DNA of 58,959 nucleotides from a virus: IMG/VR virus record IMGVR_UViG_3300030451_003197, positions 1 to 58,959 of that record; one strand, 5' to 3'. Shown piece by piece: positions 51,601 to 58,959 of this stretch (position 1 is its first letter; each line of letters starts with the position of its first letter). The notes under the pieces were generated by a model. It saw only the letters and a program-made list of their open reading frames with translations, ran no database searches and was not told where the DNA came from. The position numbers and the translations under genes were made by a program.

Positions 51601-52961
51601 ATTCTGATGAATGTTATGATAAACTAATATCTTACAGATTTAGGAATAAGAGTGGCCCAAGATTTATTGAAGAGGATAGAGGAAACGGTACTGAAACTTA
51701 TGCAGAAACTGGATATAAAGAAGCGGTTGCTTCTATGTATGTTATAGCAGACCCTAGTAATACAATAGGCACTGACGGCCATTTAGTACTAAGAAGCCCC
51801 ACTGATTTTATAGGGAGCGATAAATTAGTATCTAATGGTGATAATTTCACTGTTGCTATGTACGATGGGGATTCTTCATTAAAAACTAATTTGAATATTA
51901 CTCAAGTTACTGCTTCTAATAATCATGAAATGAAGTTTGAAAATATGGCTAATATGAAAGGTGCGACTTCCATAGGAGAAGTCTTTTCGATAGATGTAAT
52001 AGAGGAAATAAAAGGTAATTATCAAGATGCAAGTATTGGTTGTGGAGTAAATGTATGTTTTGAAAGCGATAGTTTGCTAAATGACTTATTTGAAGATGAA
52101 GGTCTAGTATTTGAAAAGCAAGATTTTACTAATTTCCCACTGTTTATATCGCCGGAATATCGAGGAGTTAGTCTATTAACTGCGGCTAATTTCATCTTAG
52201 ATAGAAAGAATAAGAAGTTGATATACGATAAGAAGTTTAGTATTAGAGACGCTGATTCAGTTTTGAATAAACCCAATGTTGTAATAAGTGAACAGGATGG
52301 AGAAATTAGTGTAAAGAGTATCTCTAAAGGTAAGCGACTATTTGATGTCTACAATGAAGTTATTGTTTATGGTAGAAATGTAAAAGCAATTAGAAAGAAT
52401 CTGAGAAGTATAGAAAGAATAGGTAAAAAGACTTTAGAGATTTTAGACACTAACTTGTACACTCAATATGATGCAGAGCAAAGGGCTTCTAATCTACTTA
52501 GACTTCATAGTAAGATTGGAGAAACTATTGAAGTAGAAGCAAAGGGAGATAGATTATTTTTACTAAAGGTTGGAGATATAGTATCTTTAGAATTCCCATC
52601 ACAGAATATACTAAGAGATGATTATTTAATTTTAGAATTAGAATATACTTTGGATGGATTTATGAGAATCAAACTTGGCGAAAACGCCAAAGGTCTAGAG
52701 GACAGATTCACAGAATTACTATTAGAAAATAGAAGGATAAGGGGCCTCACTAGACCCAAAGAATTCAAAGAACCTAGTAAATCTAATGATTTCTTTGAGA
52801 GTGTTAAAATAAAAGGGATTAGAATAAAAGCCCGTACAAGGTCATCTAGTGGAACCTTTACTCTAGGATTTTCGACACCGCTAAATATAACCACCGCCCC
52901 ATTAGGATTCACTGGTGGAGCAACCATAACCTACACTACCATATTGGAGGAAGACCTATGA
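45672..52961 (+). CDS. Giant tail hub / host-recognition protein (2429 aa)
   Basis: The largest gene in the window. The C-terminal ~300 residues (ANFILDRKNKKLIYDKKF, NEVIVYGRNVKAI, YTQYDAEQRASNLLRLHSK, VGDIVSLEFPSQNI) resemble the baseplate-hub fold of gpD/gpJ-type proteins. The VGQTVTGTGI beta module occurs near residue 85-150 and a diverged copy with VGMRVVDGD near 1540-1610. The middle is beta-rich with many S/T. Probably forms the central tip and carries receptor-contact domains. Confidence 0.75.
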   Translation: MALYVYKTGVRAGTTFNTTAGAGHNVNHDCPTNPVIRNNGSAISGNYICAEIRDGNGTPTTMERETKVQQSCTTTSGDATVTVADSTKLHVGQTVTGTGIASSTTISSITNATTIELSANATASGTNTLTFNNSITYNENLEKTAGYRVKSYYNETGEGQLFNLNLTTHDYFILLFADDANRHHFAKITEVITDDVAGDALEFTPKLGSEIPEGTKFVVFKGPSVTDTEVVAVTAGLVIDSGLKHHDALSVSRPLFFMYNDRLNKKNQLDHNRKYKLCYFSGGLLSSTSSHSLSTISVFTTVQDFHLRVLDKGRHSLNVKMIDNRKIMDDPSQAGDGNWYHDKGSISGHAGTTSYTTWALNARRDTDDSGSSDYSGEYQYLFYEDSPNFMNRANDVFDLKLFNSIRDKTGYAEVRLVDGKRIFNSKHNTQEKFGVREKIIESSLDGWFDTGLTIDSITTVNSTATTVSVQVEADYNARVLWGEHEEIKVGDYIGFIDDIGAPSSGAQSFVIKPEFRLETESSFTSHTSTAPFSAGAKIYRRTWSPKTRTLMVDFELDTDVTYTGLSGLTSHPLDVDTLTYKINGVTLGSYTESRFNNAFVVFSDINYIKRELRVSYGDRTHKCLRLEPDRVHYQTVANSFTNLDYAQREFFVELELFDGVIEDISEEIVQSQPIVEVSGRDNFHKLISPIVNKNTLFTQDIIHSTMSPLRKRTSILNSTGIQITVSGDHAINVTSIATTAASGSSQPIISKGDIIYDSNNNFVGIQTVDASTSALTLEFGSLVKLAGGTALYVQSGMPFTFKKALSSSVENSNTVSSLEGASDKGVFFNSGISIDSDGVEIGKLAGSSTNTHRDAVGYNFASISNIKNDRAFQAILQDDTTSTKNNNRVVNGLSDFVVLEVSKEDGRTSIELAPRVGLYLGRVEDNDIYDSNNMTLETTGIMLSASSYAHSFTDTPRITTTSTAVLTHFERNDPVFVKVAATGAFSFLGYFIRVEPLSISITGTTSTFHSIVLDREINLTIGGSTTHELCKLDTKDSTDLYFVNKPSRVLQLASPFVDDNWGLIPFNVNIHDTNTGASSPTTDYSNRYGLPLYRLMDLERGVYDAIDEYPILKDDSTETDRTYVYYDTPSSTRYYSKAHRFKPSYLTTISISNSRTDDSSFTSIREKQGIFEKRGNKPSRGTNFFDFYLTGNTHERFPYMLNLLSSVNRTWERTLRQMDAKVSRNLLFTNSDLLPESDRRPDSLYKNTRDITDYSILLRPAGTESSVSSNHTKYLGGGSSLSTSDDNTKLAQIASGPDLSTLRKFSMLRLVEMTLDWHFNSVDAENLPDKDKTVSVLTGNALQDMFTIKNGSTVLSLDSYGSNSITFSGTPDNIATSDEVYFYSENGFLIGKKNSSVSVGSTITLSAGPHENENMSKGTLTKVYAFISNAVSSYPNYSWIRGHNDEDTFVNMPSDGSIHMLKGAVFNNDSEGRRSTHDGYAEDDGDDFHEEYLKTNKTTPYIYSMIDLLASGSDNIDIALPPTFRSDTASKAGILTGSGDLRIVNTFSITGTLTSGSNRITSVSSGDIAQVAVGMRVVDGDLPAPCLITAVGSNYIDVDQNATDNCSSCNLDIRNAETDLEDVAIITNGTPNSGMINNVQYHIWLEDGQYLGRTAANQTYNKEYFVMERSYWNHKYYHLSNADRHVYVSREPDESLISTHRNTHISEVIRNMAKNKGRTLFDFMTAVFLDRYDIEDGGQASVDAGMVSPHIIETVPMMDVFTTDQPHKMMLRRPNKSGFGHYLNNKLKTSDDGNSPYLADGAFMLFKPHLVLSDVEGGNTNLFYGSPSTHATGSTNCMRLSFNIKNIEGTTASHLTNAWLNFAPNLTGTYLVSTGGTIAGSPDSTNYDNAYSSKSSADSEAGITGSGGMIPQNIHYVISHTITRTADTTRHVLVIDNASSTSNIYKVMRVAENTFYDFSPKIINPYVMSAKYTKKAYSDECYDKLISYRFRNKSGPRFIEEDRGNGTETYAETGYKEAVASMYVIADPSNTIGTDGHLVLRSPTDFIGSDKLVSNGDNFTVAMYDGDSSLKTNLNITQVTASNNHEMKFENMANMKGATSIGEVFSIDVIEEIKGNYQDASIGCGVNVCFESDSLLNDLFEDEGLVFEKQDFTNFPLFISPEYRGVSLLTAANFILDRKNKKLIYDKKFSIRDADSVLNKPNVVISEQDGEISVKSISKGKRLFDVYNEVIVYGRNVKAIRKNLRSIERIGKKTLEILDTNLYTQYDAEQRASNLLRLHSKIGETIEVEAKGDRLFLLKVGDIVSLEFPSQNILRDDYLILELEYTLDGFMRIKLGENAKGLEDRFTELLLENRRIRGLTRPKEFKEPSKSNDFFESVKIKGIRIKARTRSSSGTFTLGFSTPLNITTAPLGFTGGATITYTTILEEDL

Positions 52962-53305
52962 TAACTGATAAAGGCAAATCGCTAATCGCCGCATATATCG
53001 CTAGTACTTTTACTAAAGCAAATGTGGGTTCGGGCGGAAACAATACTAGTCCTTCGCAACTAGAATTAGATGTTCCTTTACTAAGTACTCCTAAATCGGC
53101 AAGTGCTTCTACTTCAGATGAAAATGTTGTAGACTTTGGAGTAACTATCTTAGGAACAGATGCTAGTATTGTAGGAGAGACATTGAGAGAGATTTGTATA
53201 GAAGATTCTTCGGGCAATTTACTACTCAGAGTACCTTTTGAAGCAATAGGGCCTTTTAGTTCAAGCGAAGAAGTAGAGTTTTTTATAGCAGTAGAGGTGG
53301 AATGA
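52958..53305 (+). CDS. Baseplate/tail-fibre attachment protein (115 aa)
   Basis: ATG overlaps the hub stop (ATGA). Begins MITDKGKSLIAAYIAS and then is beta-rich with Ser/Thr; the opening resembles the N-terminus of phage tail-fibre attachment proteins (I-T-x-x-G). Likely links hub and fibre. Confidence 0.6.
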   Translation: MITDKGKSLIAAYIASTFTKANVGSGGNNTSPSQLELDVPLLSTPKSASASTSDENVVDFGVTILGTDASIVGETLREICIEDSSGNLLLRVPFEAIGPFSSSEEVEFFIAVEVE

Positions 53306-53306
53306 T

Positions 53307-54869
53307 ATGGTAACAGTAAGGTTTGATAATTGTGGTATTTTGACAAAAATGGGAGATTCTTCTACCCATACTGGGGCATTAATTCCTCCGGTTGATGGCA
53401 CTGATTTTCCGCATACAGGTTTGATTAAATTATTCGATGCACAAAGATATGGCTATGCAATACTAGAAGACAATGTTACAACTAATTCTAACAGTGGTAC
53501 TGCCGCATCAGTATATGATAAAAACTTCAACATTGGAATGGATGATACTAGTAACTCCGGCAGAACGACAGTTGCAGTTATGTCCGGTGCTATTATCAGA
53601 AACGGAATACTAGTTAATGTATCAACAGGGGCTTCATTAGGAGTTGGTAAGCATTTAGTGGAAATAACTTCGGGAACCCCTACTGATGAACAATTTATAG
53701 AACAAGGTACTTCCGGACAAAACTTCTATCATGTAATTGTTGTAAATAGTTCTAATACCGTTAAGATTCGTAATCCTTCTGCTCAAGATAAAGTAGCGGA
53801 TTTACTAGCGGGCGATATTCCTATTGCTATATTAAGAGTCCAAAATGGAGAATCTAAAACTGCTAGACAAATTCAATATTTAGGCACAGATAGAAGAGAT
53901 GGTGGATTAAGCATATATTATACCAATTCAAATGTTCCTACTGAGTCTGTTAGAATAAGTGCTAGTGCTGGAGATACTACAATAGAAAATAAAGCCCAAG
54001 ATAAAGATGTAATCTTCAAAGTAAATGATGGCGGGGCTTCAACCGAAGTAATGAGAATTGACGGTTCAAAATCAAAGGTAGGAATTGGTACAGGCGATGC
54101 AGTTTCTGCTACTTTACATGTTCAAGACACGACCACAGATGATAGCATTCCCGTAGTTTTAGTTGAATCAACGGATGCTGGTGCGGCTACTGGGCCGGAA
54201 TTAGTTTTGTATAGAAACAGTTCGAGTGCGGCTGATAGCGATGCTTTAGGTCATTTATTGTATAGGGGAAAGAATGATGCAGGTTCTCCACAAGATGTAA
54301 CCTATGCTCAAATATATGCTAAAATAGAAGACATGACAGATGGTACAGAAGACGGCCAACTGTATCTTAGAACTGTTATAGATGGAACCCTTAGAAATAG
54401 AATAGAATGTAATGCCTCTGAAGTGGTATTTAATCAAGGCTCAATTGATAGTGACTTTAGAGTTGAAAGTGATGGTAATATCAACATGTTATTTGTTGAT
54501 GGACAAAATAATGAAGTAGGAATAGGCACTAATTCTCCTGCCGCTACATTAGATGTTGCTTCGGGAAGCACATTTAGAAATACAAGATTACTAACAGTTT
54601 CTTCTTCAACTAGCCCTTTAGCACTTACAGAGGCTTCACATGCAGGTCGCTATATTATCTATACAGGTTCTAGTGGACAATTGAATTTGCCAGCAACTTC
54701 GACTGCTGGTGAACATTATGCGATATTAAATGCTACAACCGGAGATATTACTATTGGTAGAAATAGTAATAATATTAATGGTGCAGGTTCTAATGTAACA
54801 TTAGGAACATTCAAAGCCGCTACTTGTATTGCCATTGGTTCAAATAATTGGATGGTAATTGGTGTTTGA
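53307..54869 (+). CDS. Tail fibre protein (520 aa)
   Basis: ATG after GAGGTGGAATGAT. Beta-rich, Ser/Thr/Asn/Gly-rich. Contains twice the pattern VGIGT...A-T-L-x-V (about residues 255-270 and 410-425), typical of fibre shafts that precede a C-terminal domain. The end is a short beta domain (YAILNATTGDITIGRNSNNI). Receptor contact is probable. No chaperone domain visible. Confidence 0.75.
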   Translation: MVTVRFDNCGILTKMGDSSTHTGALIPPVDGTDFPHTGLIKLFDAQRYGYAILEDNVTTNSNSGTAASVYDKNFNIGMDDTSNSGRTTVAVMSGAIIRNGILVNVSTGASLGVGKHLVEITSGTPTDEQFIEQGTSGQNFYHVIVVNSSNTVKIRNPSAQDKVADLLAGDIPIAILRVQNGESKTARQIQYLGTDRRDGGLSIYYTNSNVPTESVRISASAGDTTIENKAQDKDVIFKVNDGGASTEVMRIDGSKSKVGIGTGDAVSATLHVQDTTTDDSIPVVLVESTDAGAATGPELVLYRNSSSAADSDALGHLLYRGKNDAGSPQDVTYAQIYAKIEDMTDGTEDGQLYLRTVIDGTLRNRIECNASEVVFNQGSIDSDFRVESDGNINMLFVDGQNNEVGIGTNSPAATLDVASGSTFRNTRLLTVSSSTSPLALTEASHAGRYIIYTGSSGQLNLPATSTAGEHYAILNATTGDITIGRNSNNINGAGSNVTLGTFKAATCIAIGSNNWMVIGV

Positions 54870-54870
54870 T

Positions 54871-55302
54871 ATGTATATTGCTTTAACAGGTTGCGCTCAA
54901 CAAGGTGCTGGTTCTGCACCATTAGCCGCACAAATAGATATAGCGACATTAATTGATACAGTGGATGTGGCTGATGTTGCAACAGGTTCAGTTGTTACAT
55001 TTACTACCTTAGCAGGACAATTAGATTACACTGTAGTACCAAGTGGAGGTACAGGAGCATATCAATTTACTTGGTCGGTATCTAAAGCCGCCGAAAACTC
55101 CGATACTGGAAGTAGATTCTCTATTGCTAGTACGGGAACAACGAACACAGTCAATTACAATTCATTGACTATTAATGGGGCAAGAGGCGCACTCGGAGGA
55201 GATGTGTTTGATGCAGAGTTTATTGTTGAATGTGAAGTTGATGACGGGCAAAATACAGTTACTGTTCAAGAGGCGGCTAGGGTGAATGGTATATCTTTAT
55301 GA
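54871..55302 (+). CDS. Ig-like tail accessory protein (143 aa)
   Basis: ATG directly after the fibre stop with GGTGTTTGAT upstream. The strand pattern (VVTFTTLAGQLDYTVVPSGGTGAYQFTWSV, FIVECEVDDGQNTVTVQEAARV) fits an immunoglobulin-like or PKD-like domain. Last gene of the late operon. Probably a fibre-tip or surface protein. Confidence 0.65.
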   Translation: MYIALTGCAQQGAGSAPLAAQIDIATLIDTVDVADVATGSVVTFTTLAGQLDYTVVPSGGTGAYQFTWSVSKAAENSDTGSRFSIASTGTTNTVNYNSLTINGARGALGGDVFDAEFIVECEVDDGQNTVTVQEAARVNGISL

Positions 55303-55371
55303 TATATCCTTAGTTTTGCTTTAGGGTTTATAAATTTGCTAAAAATTGCAAAATTCAAAAATTAAAAAAAT

Positions 55372-55402
55372 GAGGGAAGGGGCGTATTAGGCCCCCTCCC
55401 TC
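55372..55402. terminator. Bidirectional terminator hairpin between convergent operons
   Basis: GAGGGAAGGGGC (55372-55383) pairs with GGCCCCCTCCCTC (55390-55402) around a 6-base loop. On the - strand it is followed by a T-rich run (CATTTTTTTAATTTTT); on the + strand by TTCTTATT. It lies between the + strand tail operon and the - strand replication module and overlaps the 3' end of the zinc-ribbon gene. Confidence 0.75.
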
Positions 55403-55539
55403 TTCTTATTCGACCAAATGCCTAAACATTCTCTACATTCCCACAATTTAATTCTTTCAGAAGAACCAACATAAAACGCTAACATTCGCTTTGCTATTGT
55501 TTTTTCTAAACAATAAGGGCATCTTTGTTTTAATGCCAT
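55387..55539 (-). CDS. Small zinc-ribbon protein (50 aa)
   Basis: ATG at 55539 overlaps the upstream stop (TAATG). C-P-Y-C near residues 7-10 and C-R-E-C near residues 35-38 form a four-Cys zinc site. The stop codon lies in the loop of the terminator hairpin. Basic C-terminus. Function unknown. Confidence 0.7.
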   Translation of the reverse strand: MALKQRCPYCLEKTIAKRMLAFYVGSSERIKLWECRECLGIWSNKKREGA

Positions 55540-55685
55540 TACTTATCGCCCTTTTCACTCATTAAACGCTTCATGTATTCTTCTACGCTTTCTTCGGAGA
55601 TATTTGTAGCACCGAATGCCGCAAAGAATAGAAGCATTAGAATGATGATAAATACAAACAAGCCAAACCATTCCCAACCTGTCAT
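55539..55685 (-). CDS. Small single-pass membrane protein (48 aa)
   Basis: ATG overlaps the exonuclease stop (TAATG) and the stop overlaps the zinc-ribbon start. Begins M-T-G-W-E-W-F-G-L-F-V-F, followed by one hydrophobic helix (residues ~6-22) and an acidic/basic helical tail. Conceivable roles are lysis, membrane anchoring or host interaction; nothing decides. Confidence 0.65.
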   Translation of the reverse strand: MTGWEWFGLFVFIIILMLLFFAAFGATNISEESVEEYMKRLMSEKGDK

Positions 55686-56281
55686 TACCATTCCACCTCC
55701 AAATCCTTATGTGTTTCTTCTTCTATTGAAAATGCTTTAACAAAACCATTATCTTGACCGTATTTCCAAAGGTCATAAACTAACTGTGTATCTTTCATAC
55801 AGTATTCTACCACTTCATCGTATTGGCCCATTTTCCATAACTTAGGAGCATCTGCACTATCCATTAGTTTGAAATCATCCATAGTACACTTAACTAGATT
55901 TTTAAGTTGAAATCTTTCACCATGTTCTTTTAACAAGATTTTACTAGTATCAATATACTTGTTTTCTGATAAATATTTTCTAATGCAAAATATATCTAAT
56001 GAATCTCTAAGTATTGGTAAATCGAAAGCCGCAATATTATGACCTAATAGCAAACCGCCTTTTTCTAAGTGGTCGTCCAAATCGTACTTTAATTCTCTTA
56101 GAGTTTTGATGACATGGCCCGACTTAGCAAATGATGTAACCGGTTCATCTACATAGACTGTTCCTGTTTTACCATCCCAAGTAGCAACAGTAGAAACTTG
56201 AAACATGTGAGTATTGGCAAATCCACCAATCTCATAAGACATGTTTTTTGTCTCAATATCTAGTGCTAATACATTAGACAT
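55685..56281 (-). CDS. DnaQ-like 3'-5' exonuclease (RNase H fold)
   Basis: ALDIET (motif I, D and E), GHNIAAFDLPIL (motif II, N-x3-F-D), and YCMKDTQLVYDLW (motif III, Y-C-x-x-D) are the complete DEDDy exonuclease set. About 200 residues, a stand-alone proofreader or processing nuclease. Start at 56281 has AAGG about eleven bases before it; an ATG at 56290 overlapping the upstream stop is the alternative. Encoded with helicase and XPF-like nuclease. Confidence 0.85.
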   Translation of the reverse strand: MSNVLALDIETKNMSYEIGGFANTHMFQVSTVATWDGKTGTVYVDEPVTSFAKSGHVIKTLRELKYDLDDHLEKGGLLLGHNIAAFDLPILRDSLDIFCIRKYLSENKYIDTSKILLKEHGERFQLKNLVKCTMDDFKLMDSADAPKLWKMGQYDEVVEYCMKDTQLVYDLWKYGQDNGFVKAFSIEEETHKDLEVEW

Positions 56282-56286
56282 GACAA

Positions 56287-56517
56287 TCATTCCTTACTGC
56301 CATTACTCCAAAGTTTGCTAATCTTTTCTTCTTCCTTGTTCACCTTTGGTTCATCAGTATCTGTTCTTCTTTTCAAGAAACAAACAATTTGGGAACCGGC
56401 AACAATTAACTGAGAACAACATTCCCACCCATCTTCACCATAGGTGTCTAATGTCTCAATAATTACTTTTGGCCCCTTTGCTACTTCAAAAACAAGGTAT
56501 GTGTTTTCCCACTTCAT
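56287..56517 (-). CDS. DUF4177-like small protein (76 aa)
   Basis: Begins MKWENTYLVFEV, then LDTYGEDGWECCSQL and QIVCFLKRR: the strand, G-x-x-G-W-E, strand pattern of DUF4177-type proteins. Its MKW is part of this fold and not the virion tag (no I-L-K follows). Overlaps both neighbours by ATGA, so it is co-translated with helicase and exonuclease. Confidence 0.7.
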   Translation of the reverse strand: MKWENTYLVFEVAKGPKVIIETLDTYGEDGWECCSQLIVAGSQIVCFLKRRTDTDEPKVNKEEEKISKLWSNGSKE

Positions 56518-57986
56518 TCTTCATCACCTCTAACTATTAATTTAATGTAAGTACTTCTTCCTTCTTTCATTTCATGGAATTTGTGTCGTATTATCTGATA
56601 ATGTCTGTAAATCTGCGCTCTAGATTTCTTTGCTTTCTTTCTTACTTCTGTTAGATAAGTACTTTTATTGACATAACCTTCATTATCTTTTTTAATTGCA
56701 TTATAAGTAGAAATAAACTGTGGTTCTAATGAGTTTTCAGTTATTGTTGCCCTCTTAGCCTTCAAGGACTGTTCCAACCACATTACCAATGTCTTATAGC
56801 ACTTTTGTATAATAACTGAGGCTTGTGCTACATGCACTCCCGTTACAATAAATCTGTCTTCTTTATTAGTAATAGAAGGTGCAGACGCAACTGCTGAAAG
56901 CACGGACATCTTAATCAATATCTTCATCAATCTAGTTGTAAAGTTAGAACATATTTTTGCTACATCGGGTCTAGTATTTTGTAAGTAAAGATTCATTTTA
57001 GTGTATTCTAATTTGAGAGCCTGTCTGAAATCCTCACTGTATCTAATGGTTCTCAGTGGGTCTTTTCCAACCTCATCGAATCTTTCTCTAACTAGATTGT
57101 AAATGGTATGTAGGGAGTTTGCGAATTTTTCTACTGGACTCTTGACTTCTTCTATAGTACCGGCCTTATCTAATTGTTCTAATCTCATTTCATCTTGTAT
57201 GTATTGAGGCACTTCCCAAACATAAAGAAGCATTCTTTGCAATACTCCCTTTTCTGCCATCACAGTATTGAGATTAGTAGGTGGATAAGTCATAGCCAAC
57301 ACTGAACGCTCGCAGAAACACTCCATAGTTTGTCCATCCATCGAATCTAGAGCCTTAGAGATAATCCAAGACTGTCCTGCTAGGCTATTCATTAGTGTGT
57401 TTAGATAGACGATACTCTGCTCTTTGTGTTGAGATGTCTTGAATACTCCGGAGTACTCAAACTCATCCCAATGGGCTAATCCGCTACCTTCAAGAATACC
57501 GGCCCTTCTAACCCATGAGACTTCTCCATCATCATCAACTTCTTTTACATACTTACCAATCAATACAGAATCGGTATAGTCTGTAACTCCAAATACATCA
57601 AAGGTTCTAGTCATAGGAGTACCATTGGCATCAATGAATGGCGGGTGTTGGTTTTGTTGATTGATTAGTTTGAATGTTTCCTTTGCTACTTCTCCCACGA
57701 AGTTCCAAAGAGTAGACTTTCCTGTACCGGAAGTCTGTACCCAACAGAAATGTACTCTGCTATCTTCTATGTTTCTACCACTAGGGATTCTAATGAAGTC
57801 TTTACAAATCTGTCCTATCAAAGTGTAGTAGCAGATACTTGCTGGTATTCCATTTCTATGGGAAACTTCTACCGCAGACTTCTCAAACTCTCTAACGACA
57901 TAGGGCAAGGCCTCTCTTACAATTCTAGCGTCTTCTTCAAAGGAGTCGTAATCCTCCCTTTCTTCATTTTCATATTCTTCTTTCAT
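56514..57986 (-). CDS. Helicase-like AAA/RecA ATPase (490 aa)
   Basis: Walker A is T-S-G-T-G-K-S-T at about residue 90, Walker B is W-D-E-F-E at about 193, and a sensor-like LAMTYPP region follows. The general layout (N-terminal acidic region, P-loop domain, C-terminal helical and winged-helix-like end with TYLTEVRKKAKKSRAQIYRHYQII) resembles virus helicases of the DUF3987/primase-helicase type. Probable replicative helicase. No primase motif is seen. Confidence 0.7.
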   Translation of the reverse strand: MKEEYENEEREDYDSFEEDARIVREALPYVVREFEKSAVEVSHRNGIPASICYYTLIGQICKDFIRIPSGRNIEDSRVHFCWVQTSGTGKSTLWNFVGEVAKETFKLINQQNQHPPFIDANGTPMTRTFDVFGVTDYTDSVLIGKYVKEVDDDGEVSWVRRAGILEGSGLAHWDEFEYSGVFKTSQHKEQSIVYLNTLMNSLAGQSWIISKALDSMDGQTMECFCERSVLAMTYPPTNLNTVMAEKGVLQRMLLYVWEVPQYIQDEMRLEQLDKAGTIEEVKSPVEKFANSLHTIYNLVRERFDEVGKDPLRTIRYSEDFRQALKLEYTKMNLYLQNTRPDVAKICSNFTTRLMKILIKMSVLSAVASAPSITNKEDRFIVTGVHVAQASVIIQKCYKTLVMWLEQSLKAKRATITENSLEPQFISTYNAIKKDNEGYVNKSTYLTEVRKKAKKSRAQIYRHYQIIRHKFHEMKEGRSTYIKLIVRGDEE

Positions 57987-58672
57987 ATTTTTATTCTCTC
58001 CTCTGAGTTAAGGGTGGAAATTATTCTTTTGGCTAAGGTATCTCCAATTCCTTCTATTGCTTGGATTTGATATTCCGAGCATTCTCCTATTTCCATAATA
58101 GAGCCAAACTCTTTGATTAGGTCTTTTGCTTTTTTAATTGATACTCCCTTAATACTAGTTAGCATATCTAGTCTTAAATCGTCTGTGCTTAATCTCTTGA
58201 ATACTTGTGGTCTAATAGTTTCTCTAGTGATTGGTTTTATTTTAGAAACTCCAGTAATAATAGCCGCCGCATCTTCTACTGAAGAAACCCATACTGGTTT
58301 AATATCGGTATCTAGGATAATTCTTGCTATTGCTCCTAGAAACTTATTGTTTAACATGGTTTTTCTACCGGCGATTGGTAATTTACTTTTTGAGTTTTCA
58401 ATTATATTTAGAATTGCTTCATCTAAACTGCCATGTATAATAACTACATTTGTTTGATAGTGCCTATCCATGTTATCTAATTGAGTCCATAGTCTCTTTG
58501 ACATTACAGAACCTAAGAAATCTATTGTAGACTTTGCTTCAAAACAAACATCGTCATAAACATAGTCTCCAATTTCAATCCATCTTTTTTCATTTGGTAT
58601 ATTTAGCGCATTGGCCTTTTTAATTACCAAATCTGCCAAAGTAGAAGTTTCTCTTGAATCAATTATTAGCAT
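57983..58672 (-). CDS. XPF/ERCC4-type nuclease with helix-hairpin-helix
   Basis: Residues 1-150 are an ERCC4 nuclease: D-S-R-E near the start, IEIGDYVYDDVCFEAKSTIDFLGSV in the active site. The family has E-R-K-x-x-x-D; here it is E-A-K-S-T-I-D, with the Arg missing. The C-terminal ~70 residues hold two helix-hairpin-helix motifs (IKGVSIKKAKDLI, IEGIGDTLAKRII). This domain set is typical of archaeal XPF. Acts on branched or flap DNA during replication or repair. Confidence 0.85.
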   Translation of the reverse strand: MLIIDSRETSTLADLVIKKANALNIPNEKRWIEIGDYVYDDVCFEAKSTIDFLGSVMSKRLWTQLDNMDRHYQTNVVIIHGSLDEAILNIIENSKSKLPIAGRKTMLNNKFLGAIARIILDTDIKPVWVSSVEDAAAIITGVSKIKPITRETIRPQVFKRLSTDDLRLDMLTSIKGVSIKKAKDLIKEFGSIMEIGECSEYQIQAIEGIGDTLAKRIISTLNSEERIKI

Positions 58673-58958
58673 CTTTATCTCTCCTTAGCATAGTTAAGTT
58701 TCTACATTTAGTAACCCATACATTTTCACCATCCATCTTTACTAATTGTCTTTCTGTTATTCTTTTTCTATATGTTTTGAAACCATTATTCCTTGCTATG
58801 TTTCCAATATATGAAGTGTTCTTAGTTAGTTCTTTTTTATCAAATGCGTATATGGTTGGTATTCTTTTATTTACTTCATCTTTTACATCTGAAAGTAATA
58901 TTTCATCTTCTACATCATCTAAAATAGATAGAATTACATCTTTAATAAGTCTAAATCT
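58659..58958 (-). CDS. Hypothetical protein, 5' truncated by window edge (99 aa seen)
   Basis: The frame is open to the right edge and ends in TGA overlapping the XPF start. The visible part has an acidic helix, then NGFKTYRKRITERQLVKMDGENVWVTKCRNL. It may be the C-terminus of a DNA-binding or replication protein. No family recognised. Confidence 0.6.
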   Translation of the reverse strand, partial: RFRLIKDVILSILDDVEDEILLSDVKDEVNKRIPTIYAFDKKELTKNTSYIGNIARNNGFKTYRKRITERQLVKMDGENVWVTKCRNLTMLRRDKDANN

Positions 58959-58959
58959 A

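Noticed and set aside
54871-55302. Lipobox-like LTGC near the N-terminus
   Set aside because: There is no positively charged n-region or hydrophobic stretch before it; the rest is an Ig-like tail protein.
56287-56517. MKW start of the 76-residue - strand protein as another virion tag
   Set aside because: No I/L-L/I-K follows the W. The MKWENTYLVFEV opening is the first strand of a DUF4177-like fold, and the gene lies in the replication module.
1-58959. tRNA genes, rRNA genes or CRISPR arrays
   Set aside because: No cloverleaf-like segment or regularly spaced direct repeats noticed on reading. A tRNA scan would be needed to be certain.

Overview
This window is most of the virion-building half of a tailed virus (Caudoviricetes), very probably infecting a marine archaeon. 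The tailed-virus call rests on a readable set of HK97-type genes: large terminase, portal, prohead protease fused to a scaffold, major capsid protein, head-tail connectors, tail tube, tail chaperones with a frameshift site, tape measure, tail hub and fibres. The archaeal call is an inference. It rests on an XPF/ERCC4-type nuclease, an ATP-dependent DNA ligase inside the head module, ribosome-binding sites of the GGTGAT type, and an AT-rich sequence. The layout recalls the magroviruses of Marine Group II archaea, but the host cannot be fixed from this sequence.

Layout. 1-2743: left arm of small genes of unknown function, mostly on the + strand, separated by intergenic copies of a hairpin repeat centred on CCATATGG. 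2744-3215: non-coding. 3216-17277: a long + strand run of mostly small, often basic proteins, interrupted by two very large coiled-coil-like proteins. 17282-31168: DNA packaging and head module (TerL, a winged-helix/LAGLIDADG protein, portal, coiled-coil protein, DNA ligase, protease-scaffold, capsid). 31179-38911: capsid accessory proteins, two membrane proteins, a small GTPase, and connectors. 38940-55302: tail module. 55387-58958: convergent - strand replication/repair module (zinc ribbon, membrane peptide, 3'-5' exonuclease, helicase-like ATPase, XPF-like nuclease), separated from the tail genes by a strong shared terminator hairpin.

The most unusual feature is a short N-terminal tag, roughly M-x-W-x-x-I-L-K. 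It starts more than twenty otherwise unrelated proteins in the late operon and lies inside one more. Nearly the same motif (D-W-x-D-I-H-K-M-V) forms the extreme C-terminus of the protease-scaffold fusion and of a small coiled-coil protein. Scaffold tails contact the inside of the capsid shell. I therefore infer that the tag is a capsid-targeting peptide that loads cargo proteins into the prohead, comparable in logic to the T4 internal-protein targeting sequence or the encapsulin cargo peptide.

Other points of note are a complete small GTPase with a hydrophobic N-terminus next to two membrane proteins, a textbook -1 frameshift signal in the tail-chaperone genes, a LAGLIDADG protein between terminase and portal, and a beta domain shared by connector, tail tube and tail hub.
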